From positions 3,162,001 through 3,226,000 of the forward strand of contig NZ_CP097289.1 in assembly GCF_023498005.1 (NCBI RefSeq): DNA of 64,000 nt. Direction: 5' to 3'. The notes beneath the pieces are model-generated. The model was not told the origin of the DNA and searched no databases. It saw only the letters and a program-made list of their open reading frames with translations. A program made the position numbers and the translations under genes. This DNA comes from Streptomyces durmitorensis (GTDB taxonomy: Bacteria > Actinomycetota > Actinomycetes > Streptomycetales > Streptomycetaceae). Shown here one piece after another: positions 1-9,021 of this stretch (its first letter is position 1; each line of letters starts with the position of its first letter).

Positions 1-1265
1 TAGCTGGCGAGGCGGGCGGCGCGCTGGTCGGCGGCGACGAGTGAGGGGTCGGCCTCGAGGACCGTCGCGAACCGGCGGCTGATCCGGGAGCGTTCACCGG
101 GCAGCAGGTCGTCGCCGACCGCCTCGCGCACCAGGGAGTGCCGGAAGCGGTAGCCGTCTCCGTCCGGCGACGGCAGCAGGATGTTGGCGCCGACGGCGGC
201 CCGAAGGGCCTCGATCAGGTCGTCCTCCGCGAGCCCTGCGACAGCGGCGAGCAGCGGGTACTCGACGGTCGAGCCGCCCTCGGCGACGATCCTGGCCACC
301 CGCTGGGTGTCCTCGGGCAGCTCCTCGACGCGTACGAGAAGGAGGTCGCGCAGGGAGTCCGTGATGCTCGCGCAGCTGTCGCCGTGCGAGGCGACGGCGA
401 GCTCCTCGACGAAGAAGGCGTTGCCGTCCGAGCGGTCGAAGATGTCGTCCACCAGGGTCTGCGCGGGCTCCGCGCTCAGGATCCCGGCCATCTGCCGGGC
501 GACCTCGACCTTGCTGAAGCGGGCGAGTTCGATGCGGCGCACCGTGCGCAGGCGGTCCAGCTCGGCGAGGAGGGGGCGCAGCGGGTGGCGTCGGTGGATG
601 TCGTCGGCGCGGTAGGTGGCGACGACGACGAGGCTGCCGCTGCGCAGCGTGCGGAAGAGGTAGGCGAGGAGGTGCCTGGTCGAGGCGTCCGCCCAGTGCA
701 GGTCCTCCAGGGCGATCACGACCGGCCGGTCGGTGGCGAGGCGCTCCAGGAGGCGGGCCGTCAGCTCGAAGAGGCGGGCCATGCCTTCCTCGTCGTGCTG
801 GGCGTCGGTGCCGCGGCGGCGCTGCGGGGCCTCGCCCAGTTCGGGCAGGAGCCGGGCGAGTTCGCCCTCCTGGTCGGCGGCCGCGGCGTCCACCTCGTCC
901 GGGAGCTGGCGGCGCAGGGAGCGCAGGGCGCTGGAGAAGGGGGCGAAGGGCAGTCCGTCCGCGCCGATCTCGACACAGCCGCCGAGCGCGACGACGGCGC
1001 CTTCGGCGCGGGCCGCCGCGGTGAACTCCTCGATGAGGCGGGTCTTGCCGACGCCCGCCTCGCCGCCGAGCAGCAATGCCTGCGGCTCGCCCGTGCCGGG
1101 GGTCCTCCCCTTGGCACGGGCGAGCGCGTCGTTCAGAACGCCCAGCTCATCGGCGCGGCCGACGAACACGGGGCTTACGGACCTGGTCTCCACAGCGGTG
1201 AGCATCGCACAGGGTGCGGGCCTCGTGGCAGCGGATATCCCGAGGGCAGAAGACCCCGCGCTCAT
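1..1265 (-). CDS. Large AAA-ATPase transcriptional regulator (LAL type), 3' end cut by window edge
   Basis: About 421 codons are visible; the C-terminal part, where a LuxR helix-turn-helix would be expected, lies outside the window. The N-terminus has FVGRADEL, then a Walker A (GGEAGVGKT) and a Walker B-like VVIALEDLHWAD followed by ATYRADD, the standard order of the NTPase domain in MalT/LAL regulators. Later text (YRFRHSLVREAV) matches the winged-helix linker of that family. I chose the ATG at 1265 because it overlaps the stop of the small upstream gene (TGATG), implying translational coupling; an in-frame ATG at 1205 is the alternative and lies directly before the conserved core. Ligand and target genes cannot be told. 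Confidence 0.85.
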   Translation of the reverse strand, partial: MSAGSSALGISAATRPAPCAMLTAVETRSVSPVFVGRADELGVLNDALARAKGRTPGTGEPQALLLGGEAGVGKTRLIEEFTAAARAEGAVVALGGCVEIGADGLPFAPFSSALRSLRRQLPDEVDAAAADQEGELARLLPELGEAPQRRRGTDAQHDEEGMARLFELTARLLERLATDRPVVIALEDLHWADASTRHLLAYLFRTLRSGSLVVVATYRADDIHRRHPLRPLLAELDRLRTVRRIELARFSKVEVARQMAGILSAEPAQTLVDDIFDRSDGNAFFVEELAVASHGDSCASITDSLRDLLLVRVEELPEDTQRVARIVAEGGSTVEYPLLAAVAGLAEDDLIEALRAAVGANILLPSPDGDGYRFRHSLVREAVGDDLLPGERSRISRRFATVLEADPSLVAADQRAARLAS

Positions 1266-1450
1266 CACGCGGCCCTGGTGAAGCGGGTCCTCCACTGGCC
1301 GGTACTCACCCGCCCCTCGGCTTCCTGGCGGGCCGAGCGACGCTCGGCGCGGGCCGCCTTGGCCTCGCGGGCCTCGCGCAGGAGGCGGCGGCGGTCGGCC
1401 TCGCGGGTGAGGTCGGCGGCGCGGAGCTGGTGCATCTCGTACTCGAACAT
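1265..1450 (-). CDS. Small charged protein coupled to the LAL regulator
   Basis: This 61-residue protein starts with ATG preceded by GGGAG six bases upstream, and its TGA overlaps the ATG of the downstream regulator by one base. It begins MFEYEMHQLRAADL and is then a run rich in Arg, Ala and Glu (READRRRLLREAREAKAARA), likely a single amphipathic helix, with no membrane segment. Similar short proteins are, as I recall, common in Streptomyces, but I know no function. The coupling suggests it is made together with the regulator, perhaps as a cofactor or simply as a translational feeder. Confidence 0.7.
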   Translation of the reverse strand: MFEYEMHQLRAADLTREADRRRLLREAREAKAARAERRSARQEAEGRVSTGQWRTRFTRAA

Positions 1451-1569
1451 TTCGACTCCCTGAGGTGTGACATCCGGTGTCCGGCTTCGCTTTCTGCGAT
1501 GCCCTTACTTTCGTCTGCCAGGGAGGGGCGGCACATCGGAAGAGTGCCGCATCTTGAGGGGGTGGGGGG

Positions 1570-1647
1570 CCTTAGGGAGGCGGGAGGGGGCCTTAGGGCC
1601 TTGCCCGCCTCCCTGAGGCGGGCCCCCGCCTCCCTAAGGCGGGCCCC
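1570..1647. repeat. Tandem palindromic 21-bp repeat with an inverted third copy
   Basis: The core CCCGCCTCCCT(A/G)AGG occurs at 1604-1618 and 1625-1639 in direct orientation 21 bases apart, and its exact complement at 1570-1584. Each direct unit is itself a hairpin (CCCGCCT...AGGCGGG). The block sits in the intergenic region between the 61-codon gene and the membrane-protein gene at 1712, so it is upstream of one gene and downstream of another. It could fold into several competing stem-loops. Confidence 0.7.
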
Positions 1648-1660
1648 TCAGCACGCAGAA

Positions 1661-1691
1661 CGCCGGTGGGGCTGACTCAGCCCCACCGGCG
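1661..1691 (-). terminator. Perfect 15-bp stem-loop terminator
   Basis: CGCCGGTGGGGCTGA and its exact complement are separated by one base. The hairpin begins 20 bases after the stop of the gene ending at 1712 and has no T-tract, as is usual for high-GC actinobacterial terminators. Confidence 0.75.
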
Positions 1692-1711
1692 TATCGAACA
1701 CTGCGCTGCCA

Positions 1712-2329
1712 TCAACTGGTCGACGGCAGTCCGTAGATCAAGTCCGAGTACTTCGCGATGGCCAGCAGCAGGCCGATGACGCCCAGGGCGACACCCGCCC
1801 AGGCCACCGACTTGATCCACGGCGCCTGGACCTGGTCGGGCGCGCCGAACGCGGGCCTGACCAGGACGACGAACCCGACGACCAGCGCGGCGAGCGCGAA
1901 GGCTCCGGCGATCAGCGCCGTGACCTGCCAGGAGTCGCCGTAAAGGGCCTGGATCTGGTCGGCGACGCTCGCCGACTGCTTGGTCTCCAGCTGGCCGACG
2001 ATGTTCGAGCGCGCGGCGGCGACCGTGCCGAGCCAGCCGCCGGACAGACCGATCACACCGAGAGCGGCGGAGACGACGGCCGCGGCGCCCTGGAACACGC
2101 CACTGGACTTGGCCGGAGCGACCTCGTCGACCACGACGAGCTCATCGGCGTCGTCGTCATCGTCGGCCTCGACGGCGTCGTCGGCCGCCGTGGACTTGTC
2201 CACCTTGACGGCGTCCGCCTTGGTGTCGTCCTTGGTGTCGCCCTTGGCGTCCGTGGTGTCCGCGGCCTCCGGCTCTGCGGGCTTTGCGGCCGCCTCGGCC
2301 GCGGTCTCGTCCTCTGTCTTAGTTCCCAT
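1712..2329 (-). CDS. Membrane protein with a long acidic N-terminal region
   Basis: 205 residues starting MGTKTEDE. Residues 1 to about 75 are disordered and dominated by Asp, Glu, Ala, Thr and Lys (for example VEADDDDDADELVVVDE). Three hydrophobic segments follow: AAAVVSAALGVIGLSGGWLG, a segment around ALIAGAFALAALVVGFVVLV, and VAWAGVALGVIGLLLAIA. The product is therefore a small inner-membrane protein with an acidic cytoplasmic tail. A longer open frame exists upstream but overlaps the acetyltransferase gene and has no coding character, so I start at the ATG at 2329. Conserved hypothetical; function unknown. Transcribed in the same direction as the acetyltransferase 35 bases upstream. Confidence 0.75.
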   Translation of the reverse strand: MGTKTEDETAAEAAAKPAEPEAADTTDAKGDTKDDTKADAVKVDKSTAADDAVEADDDDDADELVVVDEVAPAKSSGVFQGAAAVVSAALGVIGLSGGWLGTVAAARSNIVGQLETKQSASVADQIQALYGDSWQVTALIAGAFALAALVVGFVVLVRPAFGAPDQVQAPWIKSVAWAGVALGVIGLLLAIAKYSDLIYGLPSTS

Positions 2330-2364
2330 GCTCCGCACCGTACGGACGGAGTCTGAGAGCTTTC

Positions 2365-2955
2365 TTAACGAGCGGCGCGACGGGCGTCGGCATCCGCCTC
2401 GCGCGCCTCCCGCGCCTTCCGCCACTCCGGTGCGAGCACCGACCACACCTCCATGTCGTGCCGCACCCCCTGCCAGGGGAAGCTCTCCCGCAGCACCCCG
2501 TCCTTGGTCATCCCGAGCCGCTTGGCCACCGCGATGCTGGGGGCGTTCGCCGACGAGGCGAGCCACTCCACGCGGTGCATGCCGCGCGTGTCCACCGCCC
2601 AGTCGATGAGCACGCGGCTCGCCCTGGTGATCAGACCGCGCCCGGCGGCCGAAGGCTCCAGCCAGACGCCGATCTCGCAGCTCTCGTTCGCCGTGTCGAA
2701 GATCCGGAAGAGCACCCCGCCGACGAGCGTGTCGTCCAGCCAGATGCCGTAGAGCCGCCCCGTGTCGGCGGCCTGCTTGTCGGCGAACACCTGGAGCCGC
2801 TCCCGGGCCGACGCGAGGTCCGTCGTCAGCGCGGTCAGGGGGACCCACGGTGCCGCGTACTCGCGCGCCCGGTCGACGTGCGTGAGGAACTCCTGCGCCT
2901 GCCACGGCTCGATGGGCCTCAGCTCAGCGCCCTCGCCCAGCGATATCGCGAACAT
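2365..2955 (-). CDS. GNAT N-acetyltransferase, RimJ/RimL type
   Basis: 196 residues. The pattern ELRPIEPWQAQEFLTHVDRA at the start, the beta4 segment CEIGVWLEPSAAGRGLITRA (acetyl-CoA loop) and the C-terminal NAPSIAVAKRLGMTKDGVLR are typical of the RimJ/RimL subfamily that acetylates protein N-termini or small amines. AAGGAGC stands just before the ATG. The gene begins 32 bases inside the 3' end of the MMPL transporter gene, so the two are probably co-transcribed. Substrate not predictable. Confidence 0.88.
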   Translation of the reverse strand: MFAISLGEGAELRPIEPWQAQEFLTHVDRAREYAAPWVPLTALTTDLASARERLQVFADKQAADTGRLYGIWLDDTLVGGVLFRIFDTANESCEIGVWLEPSAAGRGLITRASRVLIDWAVDTRGMHRVEWLASSANAPSIAVAKRLGMTKDGVLRESFPWQGVRHDMEVWSVLAPEWRKAREAREADADARRAAR

Positions 2956-5197
2956 CCCGCTCCTTCAGTCCGTCCGGCTCCACGACCGGTGCGTCGTGCG
3001 TGTCCCCTTGCTCCGGGATCCTCGCACCCACGACGGCCGAATTCGAACGACATTCCGGGGGCTCGATGCTGATGCGCGGCAGCCACCGGTCGAGGCCGCG
3101 CGGCAGCCACCAGTTGGCGCCGCCGAGCATGTGCATGAGGGCCGGCACCAGCAACGTACGGAGCACGAACGCGTCGAGCGCGACCGCCGCCGCGAGGCCG
3201 ATGCCGAACATCGCGATGACCCGGTCGCCGCTGAGGACGAAGGCGAGGAAGACCGAGATCATGATCACGGCCGCGGAGTTGATCACGCGGCTCGTCTCGG
3301 CGAGGCCGACGCGCACGGCCCGCCGGTTGTCGCCGGTCTCCAGCCACTCCTCGTACATCCGGCTGACCAGGAAGACCTGGTAGTCCATCGAGAGCCCGAA
3401 GAGGACCGACACCATGATCACGGGCAGGAAGGGTTCGATCGGTCCGGCCGCGCCGAGGCCCAGCAGCTCGCTCCCCCAGCCCCACTGGAAGATCGCGACG
3501 ACGACCCCGAAGGCCGATGCCACCGCCGCCACGTTCATCGCGGCGGCCTTCAGCGGAATGCCGATGGACCGGAAGGCGAGAAGGAGCAGGACGCAGCCGA
3601 GGCCGATGACCACGCCCACGAAGAGGGGCAGCTTGCCGACGATGATCTCCGCGAAGTCGTCGTAGCTCGCGGTGACGCCCCCGACGGCCAGGTCGAGCGA
3701 GGTGTCGGCCTCGGCCATGGGCAGCACGTCGTCGCGCAGCCGGTCGACGAGGTCGCTGGTGCGCTCGGACTGCGGGGAGGAGTCCGGTACGACGGTGACG
3801 TAGGCGGCGGTGCCGTCGGCGTCGTACGTGACGGGGCTGACGGAGGCGACGCCCTTGGTCGATTCCAGCGTGGGGACGAGGTTGGTGAGGGCGAGTCGGT
3901 CGCCCGCTCCGTGGACGTCGGTGACCAGCGTGAGCGGGCCGTTCACGCCGGGGCCGAAGCCGTCCGCGAGCAGGTCGTAGGCCTGGCGTGTGGTGGCCGA
4001 CGCCGGGTTGTTGCCCTGGTCGGAGGTGCCCAGATGCAGGGAGAGCGTGGGCAGGGCGAGGAGCGCCATCACGGCGATGGCGACGCCGCCGAGCAGCTTG
4101 GGGTGCCGCTCGACGAAGGCGGACCAGCGGGCGGCGAGCCCGGTGGGCACCTCGGGGGCGGGGCCGTGCTCGGCGAGGGTGCGCCGTTCGCGGCGGCTGA
4201 GCGCGCGCGGCCCGATCCAGGACAGGAGGGCGGGGAGCAGCGTCACGGAGGCGGCGACCGTGAGGAGCACGGTCAGCGAGCCCGCGATCGCGACGCCATT
4301 GAGGAAGCTGAGCCGCAGAATGAGCATGCCGAGCAGGGCGATGCACACGGTGGCGCCCGCGAAGACGACCGCGCGCCCGGTGGTGGCGACCGCGCGTTCC
4401 GCGGCGACGGCCACCGGAAGGCCCTGCTTGAGGCCCTTGCGGTGTCTGGTCACGATGAACAGGGCGTAGTCGATGCCGACGCCGAGCCCGATCAGGGTGC
4501 CCAGCATCGGCGCGAAGTCCGCGACGGTCATGAAGTGCCCGAGCAGCACGATGCCCGCGTACGCCGTGCCGACCGACACCAGCGCCGTGGCGATGGGCAG
4601 GATCGAGGCGGCGAGCGAGCCGAAGGCGAGGAAGAGCACGACGGCGGCCACGGCGACCCCGACGATCTCGGCGGTCTGCGCGCTCTTGGACTCGGTGAGG
4701 CCGACGGCGCTGCCGCCGAGCTCGACGTCCAGGCTGTCCGACGCCGCGGCCTTCGCGGTGTCGACGAGGGCCTGCGCGTCCGCCTTGTCGATGGCGTCGG
4801 CCTGCTCGTGGAAGGTGACGTTCGCGTACGCGATGCGGGCGTCGTCACTGATCTGTGCGGCGCCGCGCTCGGTGTACGGACTGCTGACGGAGGCCACCGC
4901 GGGCATGTCCTCGATCGTGTCGAGGGCGCCGGTCATCGTCTGCTCGACGTCGGCCGCGCGCACGGTGGTGCCCGCCTCGGTCCGCCAGACGACGGTGTTG
5001 CTGTCGCCGCCGATCCCTTCGAAGCCCTCGTTCAGGAGCTGGGTCGCGCGGCCCGACTCGGTGCCCGGCACTTCGTAGTCGTTCGAGTACGCGGATCCGG
5101 CGACGGCCGCGGCGCTCGCGGCGCCGCCGAGGGCGACGAGCCAGAGCAGGACTGCCAGGAGGCGGTGTTTCACACACCACCGTGCGAGTGCTGCCAC
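2924..5197 (-). CDS. MMPL/RND family membrane transporter
   Basis: 757 residues from a GTG at 5197 with AGGGAG nine bases upstream; the frame is open further upstream but that part is not protein-like. The architecture is the MMPL duplication: one N-terminal helix (LLAVLLWLVALGG), an extracytoplasmic loop, a bundle of helices containing GLGVGIDYALFIVTRHR, then a second loop and second bundle with LFGLSMDYQVFLVSRMYEEW. The paired GxxxDY motifs are the proton-relay signature of MmpL proteins, which export lipids or drugs. Substrate is unknown; no lipid-biosynthesis gene is adjacent. The 3' end overlaps the acetyltransferase gene by 32 bases. Confidence 0.9.
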   Translation of the reverse strand: MAALARWCVKHRLLAVLLWLVALGGAASAAAVAGSAYSNDYEVPGTESGRATQLLNEGFEGIGGDSNTVVWRTEAGTTVRAADVEQTMTGALDTIEDMPAVASVSSPYTERGAAQISDDARIAYANVTFHEQADAIDKADAQALVDTAKAAASDSLDVELGGSAVGLTESKSAQTAEIVGVAVAAVVLFLAFGSLAASILPIATALVSVGTAYAGIVLLGHFMTVADFAPMLGTLIGLGVGIDYALFIVTRHRKGLKQGLPVAVAAERAVATTGRAVVFAGATVCIALLGMLILRLSFLNGVAIAGSLTVLLTVAASVTLLPALLSWIGPRALSRRERRTLAEHGPAPEVPTGLAARWSAFVERHPKLLGGVAIAVMALLALPTLSLHLGTSDQGNNPASATTRQAYDLLADGFGPGVNGPLTLVTDVHGAGDRLALTNLVPTLESTKGVASVSPVTYDADGTAAYVTVVPDSSPQSERTSDLVDRLRDDVLPMAEADTSLDLAVGGVTASYDDFAEIIVGKLPLFVGVVIGLGCVLLLLAFRSIGIPLKAAAMNVAAVASAFGVVVAIFQWGWGSELLGLGAAGPIEPFLPVIMVSVLFGLSMDYQVFLVSRMYEEWLETGDNRRAVRVGLAETSRVINSAAVIMISVFLAFVLSGDRVIAMFGIGLAAAVALDAFVLRTLLVPALMHMLGGANWWLPRGLDRWLPRISIEPPECRSNSAVVGARIPEQGDTHDAPVVEPDGLKERDVRDIAGRGR

Positions 5198-5365
5198 TGA
5201 CCGGCTCCCTGATGTGGTTCGTGGATCTTTATCGGGAACAGTCTTGAATGACCTGAACAGCCCGCAAAGAACGCATGAGCGATGACATAAGCGCCAGGGA
5301 CACTTTGGCAGCACCTGGAGATCGTTGGACCGCTTCGTGGCTTTCCTCACAAGAGCACAAAAGGC

Positions 5366-5392
5366 GTGCGAGGCCCCACCGGGACCTCGCAC
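5366..5392 (-). terminator. Stem-loop after the phospholipase C gene
   Basis: GTGCGAGG and CCTCGCAC pair around CCC/GGG with one bulged A and a three-base loop. It starts 22 bases past the stop of the phospholipase gene and precedes the promoter region of the MMPL gene; the rest of 5198-5414 shows no coding sequence. Confidence 0.65.
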
Positions 5393-5414
5393 ACCGTCCT
5401 GAGAAGCGCGGATG

Positions 5415-7520
5415 TCAGCCCGACACGCTCGCGCGCCCGTTCTCTATGTGACCCATCAGGCGCCGCCGGAAGGCGGGCTCGCCCACCGCCGTGACCTCGA
5501 CGTCGTACCAGCCGTGCTCGTCGTCCGTCTGCCAGGCGATCGTGCGGCTGCTGCCCGCCTTGACGCGGACGACCCGCGTGCGCGACCTGACGTGACGTTC
5601 CGGGACATATCCGACAGGTTCGACCTTGAAGACGAGCTCCTTGCGGCCCCGGTTGGCCAGTGTGACGTGGATCTCCCGACGGGTGATCGCGGAGGCGAGC
5701 TGCGCGCTGCCGTCCTTGCCGCCCGCGAACTCGCGCCGGAAGCCGTTCGGCCCGGTGATCGTGAAGGCGTACGCGTCCTTGGCCACCGGAACGGTCCAGG
5801 AGCCCTCGCGGACGACGTCCTGGTGCTGCGGGACCGGGAACTCGTCCGCGTACGGATAGAGCGCGAAGTGCGCGCTGGAGCGGCCGCCGTTGCGCAGCCG
5901 CACCGACAGAGCGCCGCCCTCGCCCGGCTTCACGTACGCGTCGGGCTGGTAGGGCAGCGGGCGGGCGCGGCGGGTGCCGGGCTCCTGGACCGGCATGGAC
6001 TGCTTCAGGGGCGGCTGCGGTGACCAGCGGCCGCTGAACTCCGGGATGGCGCCGGGCTGTTCGACCTCGGGCTGCCGGTGACCGCGCTTGAAGTCGAAGG
6101 CGCCGGTGAGGTCGCCGGTGACCTTGCGGCGCCAGGCGCTGATGTTGGGTTCCTTCACGCCGGTCCACTTCTCCAGGAAGCGCACGACGGAGGTGTGGTC
6201 GAAGACCTCGGACGTGACGTAGCCGCCGACGGTCCAGGGCGAGACGACGAGCATGGGGACGCGCGCGCCGAGGCCAGTGGGCTTCCCCTCCCAGCGCTCC
6301 TCCTTCGCCTCGTCGCTGTCGCCGCCGGGCACGGGCGGCGGGACATGGTCGAAGAAGCCGTCGTTCTCGTCGTAGTTGATGAAGACGGCGGTGCGGCGCC
6401 AGACCTCGGGGTGCGAGGCGAGGGCGTCGAGGACCTTGTAGACGATGGTCGCGCTGTGGATCGGCGAGGAGACGCTGGGGTGCTCGGAGTCGAGGGCTGA
6501 GGGCACCAGGTAGCTGACCTTGGCCAGCTTGCCGCCCGCGACGTCCTTGGCGAACTCATCGGCGAGCTTGCCGGTGGGCACGCGCCGCAGGCCGCGCTCG
6601 AAGAGCGACTTCTCGGCCTTGGTGAGGGTGGCGACGCCCTCCTCCAGGGTGGCCAGCAGCTTCTCGCGCTCGGCGTCGTCCTTGGCGTCGCGCACCTTGG
6701 CGTAGAAGGCCTCCATGAAGGTCAGGCCGGTCTTGGCGAGGACCTTGCGGGCGATGGCCTTGAAGGTGGTGAAGAACTCGATCTGGTTGTCGGTGAAGTT
6801 CTCCCACTCGGTGTACGTCTGCCAGCTCACGCCCGCCTTCTCCAGGCGCTCGGCGTACGTCCCCCAGTCGTAGCCGGGGTGGGTGCCCTCGGCGTACGCG
6901 TCGTTCTCGACGGCCCGCTTGCCGTTCGCCTCATAGCCCGTCTTGCCGCTCCACAGGTGGTTGCGGTTGGGGCTCGTGGAGGTGTGGATGGACGAGTGGT
7001 AGGCGTCGCAGACCGTGAAGGTGTCGGCGAGTTCGTAGTGCAGCGGGATGTCGTCGCGCGTGTAGTACGCCATGGTCGCGGCGGTCTTGGCGGTGATCCA
7101 GCCGTCCATCCAGCCGTCGTGCCAGGCCTTGGCGCCGCCGCTCCAGGAGTGGTCGAGGGCGCCGATGTACTGCAGGTCCTTCTTCTGCGCCGCGGCGGCC
7201 TCGCGGACGGGGAAGGGCATGACCGTGCGCAGCACGCCCGGCTGCTCGAACACGGACTTGCCGCCCGGGAGCCGGATGGCGTTGCGGTCGCCGAAGCCGC
7301 GTACGCCGCGCAGGGCGCCGAAGTAGTGGTCGAAGGACCTGTTCTCCTGCATGAGGATGACGACGTGCTCGATCGAGTCGAGCCCGCCACTGCCGGGTTT
7401 GTGCCGGTCCTGTGCCAGTGCCTGCTGCAACGACGGCGGCAGGAAGGATCCGACGGCGGCGGCGCCGAGTGCGCCACCGCCGACTGCCATCAGCCGCCTG
7501 CGTGAAATCTCCGGGGACAC
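5415..7520 (-). CDS. Secreted phosphocholine-specific phospholipase C (Tat substrate)
   Basis: 701 residues. GTG at 7520 is preceded by GGAGG at the right spacing; a TTG eight codons upstream is a poorer start. The N-terminus SRRRLMAVGGGALGAAAVG is a twin-arginine signal peptide. The phosphoesterase domain follows with EHVVILMQENRSFDHYFGAL, the metal-binding opening of acid phosphatase/PLC family proteins, and INYDENDGFFDHVPPP further on. Two C-terminal beta domains (SVRLRNGGRSSAHFALYPYA; FKVEPVGYVPERHV) match the repeated DUF756 modules of PlcC/PlcN. It should hydrolyse phosphatidylcholine or sphingomyelin outside the cell, freeing phosphorylated head groups. In Streptomyces such genes are often phosphate-regulated, but I see no convincing PHO box here. 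Confidence 0.93.
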   Translation of the reverse strand: MSPEISRRRLMAVGGGALGAAAVGSFLPPSLQQALAQDRHKPGSGGLDSIEHVVILMQENRSFDHYFGALRGVRGFGDRNAIRLPGGKSVFEQPGVLRTVMPFPVREAAAAQKKDLQYIGALDHSWSGGAKAWHDGWMDGWITAKTAATMAYYTRDDIPLHYELADTFTVCDAYHSSIHTSTSPNRNHLWSGKTGYEANGKRAVENDAYAEGTHPGYDWGTYAERLEKAGVSWQTYTEWENFTDNQIEFFTTFKAIARKVLAKTGLTFMEAFYAKVRDAKDDAEREKLLATLEEGVATLTKAEKSLFERGLRRVPTGKLADEFAKDVAGGKLAKVSYLVPSALDSEHPSVSSPIHSATIVYKVLDALASHPEVWRRTAVFINYDENDGFFDHVPPPVPGGDSDEAKEERWEGKPTGLGARVPMLVVSPWTVGGYVTSEVFDHTSVVRFLEKWTGVKEPNISAWRRKVTGDLTGAFDFKRGHRQPEVEQPGAIPEFSGRWSPQPPLKQSMPVQEPGTRRARPLPYQPDAYVKPGEGGALSVRLRNGGRSSAHFALYPYADEFPVPQHQDVVREGSWTVPVAKDAYAFTITGPNGFRREFAGGKDGSAQLASAITRREIHVTLANRGRKELVFKVEPVGYVPERHVRSRTRVVRVKAGSSRTIAWQTDDEHGWYDVEVTAVGEPAFRRRLMGHIENGRASVSG

Positions 7521-7673
7521 GTACGACCTCCAGTCGACGGCCAATGGTTCTCTGCTGATCCATTGACCTACTCGGCGGGACGCTAGTGAAGTCCGGTATC
7601 CGTGTGAAGACTTGGGGACGAAGTCGACGTGAACGGATGGGCCGGGCGGAAGACCCGGGTGCGGGGCGTCGCT

Positions 7674-8897
7674 TCAGAAGCCGATCAGGAGCCCCGCCCA
7701 GAGGGCCACCGTCGACGCCGCGAGCGTGGCGGGGACGGTCAGCACGCCGAGGCGCGTGAAGGTCCCCAACTCCGCGTCCGTGCCGTGGTCGTGCAGGATG
7801 CGGCGCCACAGCAGCGTGGCGAGCGAGCCGACGTAACTCAGGTTCGGGCCGATGTTGACGCCGATCAGGGCGGCGAGGACGGGGCCGGGGCCCGCGGGGG
7901 CGACGGCGGGCAGCAGGGCGAGGATCGCGGGCAGGTTGTTGATGAGGTTGGCGAGCACGGCGGCGACGGCCGCCACGGCGAGCAGCGCGGGCAGCGACGC
8001 GCCGTCCGGCAGGAGCCACTCGATCCCGGAGCCGAGGCCGTTGTCGACGACCGCCTTGACGACGATGCCGAGCGCGAGCACGAACAGGCAGAACAGCGGG
8101 CTCGCGGAGCGGACGAGCCCGGTGGCGGTCGTCCGCTTGCGCCGCAGCGCACGGCCCGCGAGCACCGCCGCCCCGGCCAGGGCGGCCCACAGGGGTTCGA
8201 GGCCCGCGAGCGAGGTCACGACGAACCCGGCGAGCGTGAGGCCGAGGACGACCAGGGTGAAGACCGGCACGGGGGTCGGCTCGGTCTCCTTGGGCTCAAG
8301 GGCGCCCGCGGCCAGATCGGCGGCGAAGTACCGCCGGAAGACCACGTACTCGATCCCGATCGCGACGAGCCAGGGCAACGCCATGAGCATCGCGAACCGC
8401 GTGAAGGTGAGCCCGCTCGCGGTGAGGGCGAGGAGGTTGGTGAGGTTGGAGACGGGCAGCAGGAGCGAGGCCGAGTTGGCCAGGTGGGCGGTGGCGTAGA
8501 CGTGCGGCCGCGGCCTGGCGCCGACGCGGGCGGCGGTGGCGAAGACGACCGGCGTGAGCAGCACGACGGTGGCATCGAGGCTCAGCACGGCGGTGATCGC
8601 GGCGGCGACACCGAAGACGCCGCCGAGCAGCGCCTTGGTCCGCCCGCCGCACAGCCGGGCGACGAGATCCCCGGCGGCGGCGAAGAGCCCGTCGTCGGCG
8701 CAGAGTTGAGCGAGCACGAGCACGGCGGCGAGGAACCCCACGACCGGCAGCAGGCTCTCGACCTCCGCGAGCGCGTGCTGCGGCGAGACGGCCCCGAGCG
8801 CCACGACGAGCCCGGCGGCGGGCAGCGCGGCGGCGGCCTCGGGCCACTGCTTGGGCCGTATGACGGCGAACGCGAGCACGGCGAGCAGCAGGCCCAC
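7674..8897 (-). CDS. ArsB/SLC13-like anion transporter
   Basis: About 407 residues with 10 to 12 hydrophobic helices. SLDATVVLLTPVVFATAARV and ANSASLLLPVSNLTNLLAL in the first half and LANLINNLPAILALLP plus LIGVNIGPNLSYVGSLATLL in the second are the inverted-repeat substrate loops of the ion-transporter superfamily (ArsB, NhaD, SLC13). The predicted cargo is an oxyanion or dicarboxylate; arsenite is possible but no arsenic genes are nearby. I use the GTG at 8897; a CTG at 8927 would add MNTVTAEILS, which looks native to the protein, so the true start may be there. Confidence 0.82.
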   Translation of the reverse strand: MGLLLAVLAFAVIRPKQWPEAAAALPAAGLVVALGAVSPQHALAEVESLLPVVGFLAAVLVLAQLCADDGLFAAAGDLVARLCGGRTKALLGGVFGVAAAITAVLSLDATVVLLTPVVFATAARVGARPRPHVYATAHLANSASLLLPVSNLTNLLALTASGLTFTRFAMLMALPWLVAIGIEYVVFRRYFAADLAAGALEPKETEPTPVPVFTLVVLGLTLAGFVVTSLAGLEPLWAALAGAAVLAGRALRRKRTTATGLVRSASPLFCLFVLALGIVVKAVVDNGLGSGIEWLLPDGASLPALLAVAAVAAVLANLINNLPAILALLPAVAPAGPGPVLAALIGVNIGPNLSYVGSLATLLWRRILHDHGTDAELGTFTRLGVLTVPATLAASTVALWAGLLIGF

Positions 8898-8946
8898 GGA
8901 GAGGATCTCGGCGGTGACGGTGTTCAGGGGGCGCTCCGTGGCCCGA

Positions 8947-8982
8947 GGTGGGGCGGTGGTTCGGGGTGGGGCGGTGGTTCGG
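8947..8982. repeat. Two exact tandem 18-bp units
   Basis: The unit GGTGGGGCGGTGGTTCGG is present twice head to tail, just upstream of the transporter gene on its 5' side. Nothing coding is seen in the 264 bases between 8898 and 9161. Confidence 0.8.
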
Positions 8983-9021
8983 CGGGACGGATGCTCCCCA
9001 TGGAGCGACGGCTGACAGCGC

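Noticed and set aside
1205-1265. Later start for the LAL regulator at 1205
   Set aside because: Not excluded; the overlap with the upstream stop made the 1265 start more likely, so it was kept only as an alternative.
2762-5200. 812-codon plus-strand frame opposite the MMPL gene
   Set aside because: Low-complexity His/Asp/Gly text, explained by high GC content at third positions of the opposite strand.
7545-7640. Possible PHO boxes upstream of phospholipase C
   Set aside because: Two TTCAC strings are present but not at the 11-base spacing of a PHO box.
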